Below are positions 16,222-23,732 of a stretch of 58,680 nucleotides of DNA, piece after piece (positions within the stretch are counted from its first letter, which is position 1; every line of letters begins with the position of its first letter). The notes under the pieces are model-generated. The model was given only the letters and a program-made list of their open reading frames with translations. It ran no database searches and was not told where the DNA came from. The stretch covers positions 1 to 58,680 of the forward strand of contig CAIRYQ010000026.1 in assembly GCA_903882875.1 (NCBI GenBank). Reading direction: 5' to 3'. Source of the DNA: an uncultured Spartobacteria bacterium. GTDB taxonomy: Bacteria > Verrucomicrobiota > Verrucomicrobiia > Chthoniobacterales > Chthoniobacteraceae. Both the position numbers and the translations under genes were made by a program.

Positions 16222-16507
16222 CGAATTTTGAAAGGATCAGCTTTTCGATCGCCTCGAGCGCGGCCGCTGCATCCTCGCCCTCGCAGGTGATGAGGAGCCT
16301 GCTGCCCGAGCCCGCGGCGAGCATCATGAGGCCCATGATGCTCTTTCCGTTCACCGTGTCGTCGTCCTTGCCCACCCAGATGTCGGCGCGGAAGGTGTTC
16401 GCGAGCTTCACGAATTTCGCGCAGGGACGCGCGTGGAGACCGAGCTTGTTGATGATCTCGATTTCCCTGCTGGTCTTTGTTCCTGCGTTGCGGCCAAGGA
16501 TGCCCAT
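16211..16507 (-). CDS. ptsH: HPr phosphocarrier protein
   Basis: A 98-residue HPr with the phospho-carrier histidine in NKLGLHARPCAKF (His25) and the regulatory serine in NGKSIMGLMML (Ser56), the residue that HPr kinase modifies. It is about 10 residues longer at the N-terminus than classical HPr (MGILGRNAGTKTSREIEI). The ATG abuts the end of hprK (16508) and the 3' end overlaps ptsI, so hprK, ptsH and ptsI form one operon. Having both His and Ser sites beside a kinase points to dual control, as in Firmicutes. Confidence 0.93.
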   Translation of the reverse strand: MGILGRNAGTKTSREIEIINKLGLHARPCAKFVKLANTFRADIWVGKDDDTVNGKSIMGLMMLAAGSGSRLLITCEGEDAAAALEAIEKLILSKFDED

Positions 16508-17473
16508 TCAGCTTTCTTTCTTTTTTTTCTGCATGGATGCAAGCAGGCGCTCGTTAAATTCCATTGCGCTGTTGTGCCCCACGCTCTTGAGCTTCTGATC
16601 CATGGCCGCCACTTCAACGAGCCGGGCGATGTCGCGTCCGGGGCGCACGGGGATCGTCACGTGCGGGGTGAAAAGGTCGAGTATCTCGTAGTATTCGCTC
16701 TCCAACCCGGTGCGATCGATCTCGGCGATCTCGTTCCACTCCTTGAGCGTCACGACGAGATCGAGCCGCTTCTCGCGACGCACCGCGCTGATGCCGAAGA
16801 TGGCGGTGACATTGATCACGCCGAGGCCGCGGACCTCCATGTAATTCCGCGTGAGTTCGGAACTCGTGCCCATGAGGTTCCGGCCCTCGATGGCGCGGAA
16901 ATGCGTCATATCATCGGCGACGAGCGAATAGCCGCGCTCGATGAGGCCGATGACGCATTCGCTTTTTCCGATGCCGCTGGAGCCGCGGATCATCACGCCC
17001 ATGCCCTGGATGTCCACCATGCTGCCGTATTCGCTTTTGCGCGGGGCGAAGTCGTATTCGAGCGCGAGCGTCGCGGCGTTGATGAAGCGCATCGTGACCA
17101 TCGGCGTGGAAAAGACAGCGATGCCGTTTTCCTTCGCGACGGCGAGCACTTCATCCGGCACGCGGTACTGGCGGGCGAAGATGATGCAAGGGATGTGCCG
17201 CTGGCACATGGCGGCGCAACGCTGGCGGATTTCTTTTTCGGTGAGGCTCTTGAGGTAGGAGAGTTCCGCGGAGCCGAGCACCTGGATGCGCTTGTCCGCG
17301 AAGTAGGAAAAAAAGCCGCACAGCGCGAGGCCGGGGCGGTTCACGGTGGGCTCGCGGATGCGGCGCTGAAAGCCGACGCCGTCGTCGGTGAGCACCTTCA
17401 TCTGCAGCGACTCGGAGTGACGCGTGTAGAATTCGCCGACGGTGATGGTCGGGTGCTTCTCGGGCGAAATCAT
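16508..17473 (-). CDS. hprK: HPr kinase/phosphorylase
   Basis: This enzyme phosphorylates and dephosphorylates Ser of HPr, tying carbon regulation to ATP, phosphate and sugar phosphates. The 321-residue product has the N-terminal HPr-K domain (about 1-130), a P-loop GSSGIGKS (164-171), the acid pair in LVADDMT, and the family signature MEVRGLGVINVTAIFG near 212. At the position of the well-known LHGVLVD motif before the P-loop it reads EYGSMVD, so the usual His is Tyr149. That His is part of the active site in studied enzymes, so activity may be biased to one direction; inference only. It is the first gene of the hprK-ptsH-ptsI operon. Confidence 0.92.
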   Translation of the reverse strand: MISPEKHPTITVGEFYTRHSESLQMKVLTDDGVGFQRRIREPTVNRPGLALCGFFSYFADKRIQVLGSAELSYLKSLTEKEIRQRCAAMCQRHIPCIIFARQYRVPDEVLAVAKENGIAVFSTPMVTMRFINAATLALEYDFAPRKSEYGSMVDIQGMGVMIRGSSGIGKSECVIGLIERGYSLVADDMTHFRAIEGRNLMGTSSELTRNYMEVRGLGVINVTAIFGISAVRREKRLDLVVTLKEWNEIAEIDRTGLESEYYEILDLFTPHVTIPVRPGRDIARLVEVAAMDQKLKSVGHNSAMEFNERLLASMQKKKKES

Positions 17474-17606
17474 GCGCCCTCTTTACCAGAAGGTGTGCGG
17501 GCGATGGCAAGGGGGAACGCGCGGCGGAGATCACCTTCCGCTCGACATTCCGCTTCCGATCGTGGCCTTTGTCCGCCTTCATTTTTTCAAAAAAGACGAC
17601 CCATCA

Positions 17607-18623
17607 ATGAGCACATCCCGGAATGGAATCATCGCAGGCGGCAACTGGATCGTGGACGCCGTGAAGATCATAGACGTGTGGCCGCAGGAGGACACGCTGG
17701 CGAACATCTTCAGCACGGCCAAGGGCTCCGGAGGATCGCCATTCAACATCCTCGTGGACCTCGCGCTGCTCGGCGCGAAATTTCCGCTCAGCGGATCGGG
17801 TCTCGTCGGCGAGGACGACAACGGACGCTGGATCCTCGACTTCTGCACAAAGCACGGGATTGAGTGCTCGCACATCCGCAAGACGACGGAGGCGCCTACG
17901 AGCTTCACCGACGTGATGACGGTGAAGGACACGGGACGGCGGACATTTTTCCACGCGCGCGGCGCAAACGCGCTGCTCGACGCGCCGCACTTCGACTTCA
18001 GCGCGACGACTGCGCGCATTTTCCACCTCGGCTATCTGCTCCTGCTGGACAAGCTCGACGCGCCCAGCGCGAAACACGGCACCGTCGCCGCGGAAGTACT
18101 CGCCAAGGCGCAGGACGCCGGGCTGAAGACCTCGGTGGACTGCGTGAGCGAGGACAGCGACCGTTTTCCAAAAGTCGTCCTGCCCGCGCTGAAGTACGTG
18201 GACTACTGCATCATGAATGAATTCGAGTGCGGGCGCTGCACCGGGCGGCGTGTGCGGAAAAACGACCGCATTGACCCGATCCATATCCGCGGCGCGATGC
18301 AACTGCTCCTCGATGCGGGCGTGCGCGAGCGCGTCGTCGTCCATTATCCCGAGGGCGGCTGCGCACTCGGGCGCGACGGCTCGTGGGCCGAACACCACTC
18401 TGTAAAACTTCCGCCCGGTTACGTGAAGGGGGCGGCCGGCGCGGGCGATGCGTTCGCAGCCGGCGTGCTCTTCGGCTGGCACGAAGGCGTACCTGTCTCC
18501 GAACAGCTCCGCTACGGCGTGTGCGCGGCGGCGGCAAATCTCAGCGAGGAAACCTGCACCGGCGGCCTGATGCCGCTCGATGACTGCCTCAAGCTCGGAA
18601 AGCGCTTCGGTTTCCGCGGCTAG
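17607..18623 (+). CDS. PfkB-family carbohydrate kinase
   Basis: A 338-residue ribokinase-fold enzyme. The N-terminal GGNWIVDAVKIIDVWP and GGSPFNILVDLALLG shape the substrate lid, and GAAGAGDAFAAG carries the catalytic Asp281 and the anion hole. Ribokinase, fructokinase and adenosine kinase are all possible; the substrate cannot be read from sequence. It diverges from hprK across 133 bp, so shared regulation with the PTS operon is plausible. The ATG at 17607 fits the fold; the longer open frame upstream does not. Its stop TAG overlaps that of the converging gene at 18620 within a CTAG. Confidence 0.85.
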   Translation: MSTSRNGIIAGGNWIVDAVKIIDVWPQEDTLANIFSTAKGSGGSPFNILVDLALLGAKFPLSGSGLVGEDDNGRWILDFCTKHGIECSHIRKTTEAPTSFTDVMTVKDTGRRTFFHARGANALLDAPHFDFSATTARIFHLGYLLLLDKLDAPSAKHGTVAAEVLAKAQDAGLKTSVDCVSEDSDRFPKVVLPALKYVDYCIMNEFECGRCTGRRVRKNDRIDPIHIRGAMQLLLDAGVRERVVVHYPEGGCALGRDGSWAEHHSVKLPPGYVKGAAGAGDAFAAGVLFGWHEGVPVSEQLRYGVCAAAANLSEETCTGGLMPLDDCLKLGKRFGFRG

Positions 18624-20275
18624 CGGAACTTCGCCAGCGTGGTCTGCAGGCCCGCCATCGTGAACGGCTTGCACATCACCAAATCTACGCCCTCGGGCTT
18701 CTCTCCGGTCGCGGCCATGATGTCGCCGAAGCCCGTCACCAGGATCACCGGCACCTCGGGCCGCCGCTTCTTCACCTCGCGCGCCAGCTCGTCGCCCTCC
18801 ACCTCGGGCATCGAGCGATCCGTCAGCACGATGTCGAATTCCGCACCGCAGAATTTTTCAAGCCCGTCGCGTCCGTTCACCGCGACCGTCACCGCGTAGC
18901 CGTCGTCGGTCAGGTACGTGTGGATGACCTCGCGCACGATCGGGTCGTCGTCCACCACGAGCACGCGGCGGCGCGGCAGCGGTGCGGCGGCGGATTTTGC
19001 CGAGGGAAAAATCACGCGCACCGTGGTGCCGATGCCCTTGCGGCTCTCGATCTCCAGCCTGCCACGGTGCCGCGCCACGACCTCGTGGATTACCGCGTAG
19101 CCTCTGGGCCAGCCGTCGGCACGTTCCGCCGCGGCGCTCGGATCCAGCAGCCGCTGACGCACCGCCTCGGTGACTCCCAGCCCGTCGTCCTGCACCGAGA
19201 GGATCGCATCGTCGCCCTGCTGGTGCGCGACGATCGTGATCGTCCCGCGGCGCGGGATCGCATTCATCGAATTTCTCACGAGGTGCGTGAGCATCTCGCG
19301 CAGCCGGATCGGATCGCCGTGAATCTCCACGCCAGGGCCGCCCCTCCGCTCAAAGGCGACTTTCGGCGCAGCGTCTCCGGCGTGATCGGTGATCTTCGGC
19401 TGGAACAGTCCGGTGATGTGATCGATCAGCGTGTCGAGCGCCACAGTTTGAACCATCTCCTCCGGCGGCACAACATCCGCCGCCACGGCCTCGGACAGAT
19501 CATCAGGCTTGCGCAACGCCTTCCGTCCGGCTTCCGCCGCCTGGAGGATCTGCTGGAAATGCTCCGTCACTTTCTCCGGGTTCGCAATCACTGCCGGCGC
19601 GCGCAGCACGACTTCCGAGTGCTGCTGGATGCGCCTGAGCGCCTCCTCGATCTCGCGCGTCGCCGGGCCCGATCGCTCCACCACCGCGCGGCTCCGCTGC
19701 ACGGCCCGCAATTCCGCAAGCGCCACCGTGAGCTGCTGGTTGATCTTCACGAGCTGCTCCTCCGCCTGCCGTCGTTCCGCGATCTCGCGCTGGAGCTGTT
19801 CATTCACCGCTTCCAGCGCGGTCGTCCGTTCCTTCACGCGCGCCTCCAGCTCGGCATTGTCGCGCCGTGCCGCCACCTGCGCGCGCTTGCGTTCGATCGC
19901 GTATTGGATCGAGCGGAGCATCATCTGCATGTCCACATGCCCCTTCACCAAATAATCCTGCGCGCCCTTCTGCACCAGCTCGATGGCCGCCGTCACATCC
20001 GACACACCGCTCAGGATCACGATTGGCAGATCCGGCGCGGCCTCGTTCATCCGGTGAAAGGTCGCCACGCCGACGCTGTCCGGCAGCGTGAGATCCAGCA
20101 GCACAATGTCCAGCCCGCCCTCGAACGCCAGACGGACTCCCTCGGCGAGCGATACAGCCGAGGCCACGGTGAACACCGGATGCTCCGACTCGCCGAGCAG
20201 CCGCCCGAGCAATTCGGAGTGCTCCCGGTTATCCTCGACGAGAAGAACCTGGATCGGACGGTTGGTGATGGGCAT
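18620..20275 (-). CDS. REC-HATPase-REC signalling protein (atypical histidine kinase)
   Basis: A 551-residue cytosolic protein. REC1 (about 8-125) has acceptor Asp61 in DIVLLDLTLPD and the YLVKG lysine. A long coiled coil (about 130-210) leads to a helical bundle and an HATPase domain (about 320-425; N box LVRNSMNA, G box DDGLGV). REC2 (about 434-551) has acceptor Asp near 485 in DIVLTDRSMPE. The helical bundle does not show the usual H-E/D-LR-x-PL motif: the only nearby His is in IQQHSEVVL. The protein may dimerise and bind ATP yet use a different phosphate acceptor, or act as a relay hub. No membrane segment. Confidence 0.8.
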   Translation of the reverse strand: MPITNRPIQVLLVEDNREHSELLGRLLGESEHPVFTVASAVSLAEGVRLAFEGGLDIVLLDLTLPDSVGVATFHRMNEAAPDLPIVILSGVSDVTAAIELVQKGAQDYLVKGHVDMQMMLRSIQYAIERKRAQVAARRDNAELEARVKERTTALEAVNEQLQREIAERRQAEEQLVKINQQLTVALAELRAVQRSRAVVERSGPATREIEEALRRIQQHSEVVLRAPAVIANPEKVTEHFQQILQAAEAGRKALRKPDDLSEAVAADVVPPEEMVQTVALDTLIDHITGLFQPKITDHAGDAAPKVAFERRGGPGVEIHGDPIRLREMLTHLVRNSMNAIPRRGTITIVAHQQGDDAILSVQDDGLGVTEAVRQRLLDPSAAAERADGWPRGYAVIHEVVARHRGRLEIESRKGIGTTVRVIFPSAKSAAAPLPRRRVLVVDDDPIVREVIHTYLTDDGYAVTVAVNGRDGLEKFCGAEFDIVLTDRSMPEVEGDELAREVKKRRPEVPVILVTGFGDIMAATGEKPEGVDLVMCKPFTMAGLQTTLAKFR

Positions 20276-20360
20276 CTTGGCTTTCTGGTGACGGTGAGGG
20301 CTGAATCAACGTTCACTGCAAGCGCAGCATTCGGGCCAGCAAAGATGAACGGCCAGTGAA

Positions 20361-21272
20361 TTACAAGCCGCCAACGGGAAATCGAACGGACTTCCCGCTC
20401 CGCACCTCGGCGCGCGCCGCGCACGAGCAGCCGCCCACGATGATCACCGTGCCCGTGAGATAAATCCAGAGCAGCAGCGCCACCACGCTTCCGAACGTCC
20501 CATACACCACGTTGAAATGCGCCACCCGCCCCGCGTAAAAGACGAACAGCTTCTGAAGGCCGCCGAGCGCCGCGGTCACGAGGATCGCCTCGATCCACAC
20601 CTCGCGGAACGTCGTCTTCCGCCGCGGCGCAAACTTGTAGAAAAGCACGAGGCCGTAAAAAAGAAGCAGCGGCGGCAGCAGATCGCGCACGGTCTTCACC
20701 GCCCATCCGCCGAGGCCGAAATCGTACGCGAACACGTCCGGATGCGAGAGGTAATATTTTTCAAGCCCGTTCAGGATCGCCGGCGCGAGGAGGCCGATGA
20801 GCAGCGCGCTCGCGAGCACCGTCACCATGAGCAGATTTTTCAACGGAAGCCGCCACCAGCTCAGCTCGTGCGTGCCCCACGCGTTGTTCACCGCGCGCAC
20901 GAGCGAATGGAAAAAACGCAGGGAGCACCACGTGAGGATCGCAAACGAGATCAGCCCCGAGCCGAGCCGCGACTGCATGAAGCTCTGCACGGTCGCACGC
21001 ACCGCTTCCTTGCTCCCGAGATCCACGATGTACGGCGAAAGCAGATCGAAAATCTGCGTCGTCGCCTGCTCCCGATTGCCGAGGAAGCGCGTGCTCACCG
21101 TGATCAGCAGCACCAGCAGCGGCAGCAGCGAAAACAGCGCGTAGTATGCAAACGATGCGGCGGACTGCTCGCCATCCGTCTCCACGTATTTCACCCCCGT
21201 CCGCCAGAGCGTCGCCCAGAATCGTCCCATGAGGCGGCGGCGCGGAGTTGTGGATGCGTGGGTTTCAGACAT
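20361..21272 (-). CDS. YihY/BrkB-family membrane protein
   Basis: A 303-residue inner-membrane protein of the YihY/virulence factor BrkB family (once misnamed ribonuclease BN). The signature near the N-terminus is AASFAYYALFSLLPLLVLLITV, followed by several helices including WCSLRFFHSLVRAVNNAWG and a C-terminal LLLWIYLTGTVIIVGGCSCAA. The start MSETHAST has no strong ribosome site in view. It lies 85 bp upstream of the REC-HATPase-REC gene and 85 bp downstream of the helical-repeat gene, all leftward. Function is unknown. Confidence 0.88.
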   Translation of the reverse strand: MSETHASTTPRRRLMGRFWATLWRTGVKYVETDGEQSAASFAYYALFSLLPLLVLLITVSTRFLGNREQATTQIFDLLSPYIVDLGSKEAVRATVQSFMQSRLGSGLISFAILTWCSLRFFHSLVRAVNNAWGTHELSWWRLPLKNLLMVTVLASALLIGLLAPAILNGLEKYYLSHPDVFAYDFGLGGWAVKTVRDLLPPLLLFYGLVLFYKFAPRRKTTFREVWIEAILVTAALGGLQKLFVFYAGRVAHFNVVYGTFGSVVALLLWIYLTGTVIIVGGCSCAARAEVRSGKSVRFPVGGL

Positions 21273-21357
21273 CGCTGCGCGGATTCAAAACGAAATCGCG
21301 CGCCGACGCGAAGCACATTCTGGCGCGGAATGAAAACTGCGGCCCACTCCGCATTCG

Positions 21358-22653
21358 CTAGTTCCCCGGACCGCGTCCGCGGCCAAAGCCGCCGCGGCTG
21401 GGAGACTGGATGCGCGTCTTCACCTCGTCGGGCAGCGTGCTCTGCGCGATCCATTCCTTCGCCGCGGGCGCGTCCTGCTTCACCCAGGTGCGCACCACGC
21501 TCTCCACAGCGCGCTGCTGGCGCTCCTTGTCCGTGATCGTGGTCGCCCACGCGAGCGCGCCCTTCGGATCCTTCTCGGCGACGGTCGTCGCGTAACTCTC
21601 GCGGCTGCGGTCGGCGTCGGGGGTCGCAGGCAGGTTCACCATGAATGCCCCCGCGGCGACCGCGTCCTTCTTCGCCCATTCGCCGATCGTGTCGGCGAGC
21701 GCGCGCGACTTCGCATCCCCGTCCGGCAACGAGAGCGCCCACGAAGCCGCGGACGGCGTGTCCTTTTCGGCAAATTTCCCGGCCAACTGCGTGATGAGTC
21801 CGTCGCGCAGCGAGCCCGCGGACATGCCGTCAATCGCACTGCGCGCACCGTCCACGCCGCGCTGGCCGATGAGTTCCGTCGCGAGCGTGTCGAGCGTACG
21901 GCTGCGGCGGTCGAAAGTCTCCGTCGCCGCCACGCCGAGCGCACGGTCCAGATCCGTGCGCGCGAGCTGCGTGAGCACGATCGAAATCGGCGAGGTCGTG
22001 AAGCCCGGCATTCCTCCGCCGGGGCCGCCCTGCGACTCATCCTTTTCCTTGCCGGTCGTCTGCGCCCATACGATCGCGGCGGCGGGATCCGTGCGCGTCC
22101 ACGTCTGCATCACCGCGCTCGTGCCGATCCATTTTTCCTCGCGGCCCTTGCCGTTCACGTAGCCGATCGCGTCCTTCGGATCGAGCTGCGTCCACTTTTC
22201 CAAAATCATCGAGTACTCCGTGAACCGCGCGCCACGCCCGAATCCGCGGTCGCCGCGGAGATTGATCGCGCCGAGCATCGTCTTCAGATCCTCCGGGTCG
22301 CGCACCGCTTCGAGCAGCCGAAGCAGGCCGTTCATCCGCACAATGTCGTCCTGCTGCGCCATGAGGCTCTTCATCCATTTGTCGAGCGGCTGGCCGTTCG
22401 TCAGGCGCGCGACTGTGAGCGAACCCTCGCCCTCGCCCATCGCAAACTGCCCGCGCCCGCCCGGCGTCCCCGGCAAGTCGGCGACCCCGCCCGCCGTGCC
22501 GCCGGATTTTTCCGAAACGGAACGCGCCGCTTCATCATTCGCCGTCACGGGCGGCGTCGGCACACCGATTCTGCCGATGCAAAATGCAATCGCCGCAGTG
22601 GCAAGCCAGCCGATGCCGACGGCGAGGGCAATGGGGGACGGTGTGGATTTCAT
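21358..22653 (-). CDS. membrane-anchored helical-repeat protein (Verrucomicrobia type)
   Basis: A 431-residue protein with one N-terminal membrane helix (ALAVGIGWLATAAIAFCIGRIG), a Gly-rich linker, and about ten degenerate repeats of the pattern W-x-x-x-D-P-x-x-A-x-x-W (examples: EKWTQLDPKDAIGYV, QTWTRTDPAAAIVWA, ATTVAEKDPKGALAWA, RTWVKQDAPAAKEWI). These give an alpha-solenoid like TPR/Sel1 and are abundant in this phylum. The protein ends SPSRGGFGRGRGPGN, an Arg/Gly tail. No enzymatic motif. The ATG at 22653 is chosen so that the membrane helix is N-terminal. Confidence 0.7.
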   Translation of the reverse strand: MKSTPSPIALAVGIGWLATAAIAFCIGRIGVPTPPVTANDEAARSVSEKSGGTAGGVADLPGTPGGRGQFAMGEGEGSLTVARLTNGQPLDKWMKSLMAQQDDIVRMNGLLRLLEAVRDPEDLKTMLGAINLRGDRGFGRGARFTEYSMILEKWTQLDPKDAIGYVNGKGREEKWIGTSAVMQTWTRTDPAAAIVWAQTTGKEKDESQGGPGGGMPGFTTSPISIVLTQLARTDLDRALGVAATETFDRRSRTLDTLATELIGQRGVDGARSAIDGMSAGSLRDGLITQLAGKFAEKDTPSAASWALSLPDGDAKSRALADTIGEWAKKDAVAAGAFMVNLPATPDADRSRESYATTVAEKDPKGALAWATTITDKERQQRAVESVVRTWVKQDAPAAKEWIAQSTLPDEVKTRIQSPSRGGFGRGRGPGN

Positions 22654-22774
22654 ACGGCGAAACAGTGGCTGAAATGACACGGAACAGACACCGGATGCAA
22701 CCCTCGCAGACGGAAAAATCTCCCAGCCCATCCGCGCACATGACGCGCGGACGCAGATGTGCAAGACTCGCGCC

Positions 22775-23020
22775 GTGCCGATCTACGTTTACGAACTCTG
22801 CGAAGGAGAATGCAAAATCTGCGGCGGCAGTTTCGAGCTGCGCCAGCCGCTCGACCGCGAGCCGTGCAAAATGTGCCCGCTTTGCCGCAAGCCCGTGCGC
22901 CGCATCATCACCGGCGTGAACTCGCCGAAACTTACGAAGCCCGTCTCCGTCACCGATGCGAAGAAAGCCGGTTTCAAAATCTACAAGCGCACCGGCAAGG
23001 GTGAATACGAGCGGCAGTGA
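22775..23020 (+). CDS. FmdB-like zinc-ribbon protein
   Basis: An 81-residue protein starting VPIYVYELCEG, close to the MPIYEYRC opening of FmdB regulators. Four cysteine pairs are visible: C-x-x-C at ECKICGG and the CKMCPLCRKP run, fit to hold zinc. The middle PVRRIITGVNSP matches the family's usual ending before a variable tail (SVTDAKKAGFKIYKRTGKGEYE). I use the GTG at 22775; an ATG at 22757 would add six residues. Often described as putative regulators, but the role is unproven. Confidence 0.75.
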   Translation: MPIYVYELCEGECKICGGSFELRQPLDREPCKMCPLCRKPVRRIITGVNSPKLTKPVSVTDAKKAGFKIYKRTGKGEYERQ

Positions 23021-23123
23021 GGCGGATGCCGGGCCGGTTTGCACAGCCCTCATTCATTGGCTTCACCGCGCTGACACGCACCTGTAATTTGCGCATCCAT
23101 TACCTCGGTGCCATCCTCCGGGC

Positions 23124-23609
23124 ATGAAAGCCCAGTTCATCGCACTCCTCGCAACCGTCCTCCTTTTCCCGGGCTGCGCCACGCAGACGAAGGAACAGCT
23201 CGCCGCCGTCCGTGCCGCCGGAGTCTCGTCCGGGCTCATCAGCAAGCTCGAGCACGGCGGACGCCTCGGCCCCGGCGACATCATCGAGCTGAAGCAACGC
23301 CATGTGAATGACTCCGTCGCGCTCCGCCAGCTCGAACGCACCGGCGTGAACTACATCGTGGACAAGGACATCGTCCGCCAGTTTCGCAAGGCTGGCGTGA
23401 GCGATGCCGTGATCGCCGCCGCACAGGCCGCGGGCGACCGGTATGCGGCGCAATTCCACCGGCCTTACGGCCCTGGTTGGTACGGCCCGTGGTGGGGCCC
23501 GTATCCGTATCCCGGCTACCCGTACGGCCCGTATTACTACGGCTACGCGGGGCCGTATCCCTACTACGGACACCGACATTTCCACGACGGCCCGGGTTTC
23601 TACCGCTGA
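23124..23609 (+). CDS. lipoprotein with a Tyr/Pro/Gly-rich tail
   Basis: A 161-residue lipoprotein: the signal ends LLFPGCAT (lipobox Cys at about residue 18). Residues 20-105 are two helical repeats of the type QLAAVRAAGVSSGLISKLE / QFRKAGVSDAVIAAAQAAG. The tail from about 115 is built of PYGP, GWYGP, PYPYP and YYYGY runs ending HDGPGFYR, low-complexity and likely extended on the cell surface. No close family recognised. It is a stand-alone gene before the peptidase. Confidence 0.7.
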   Translation: MKAQFIALLATVLLFPGCATQTKEQLAAVRAAGVSSGLISKLEHGGRLGPGDIIELKQRHVNDSVALRQLERTGVNYIVDKDIVRQFRKAGVSDAVIAAAQAAGDRYAAQFHRPYGPGWYGPWWGPYPYPGYPYGPYYYGYAGPYPYYGHRHFHDGPGFYR

Positions 23610-23732
23610 CCGGCTCCGGCGCAAGAAATTGGCATTCATCCCGAAAGGGCACCGCGGCGTGAAGCCGCCCGGATTGCTCCGACATTCCGCGTGCATCGCA
23701 CGGTGAGCACGCCCACATTCGCGGCTCCACGC

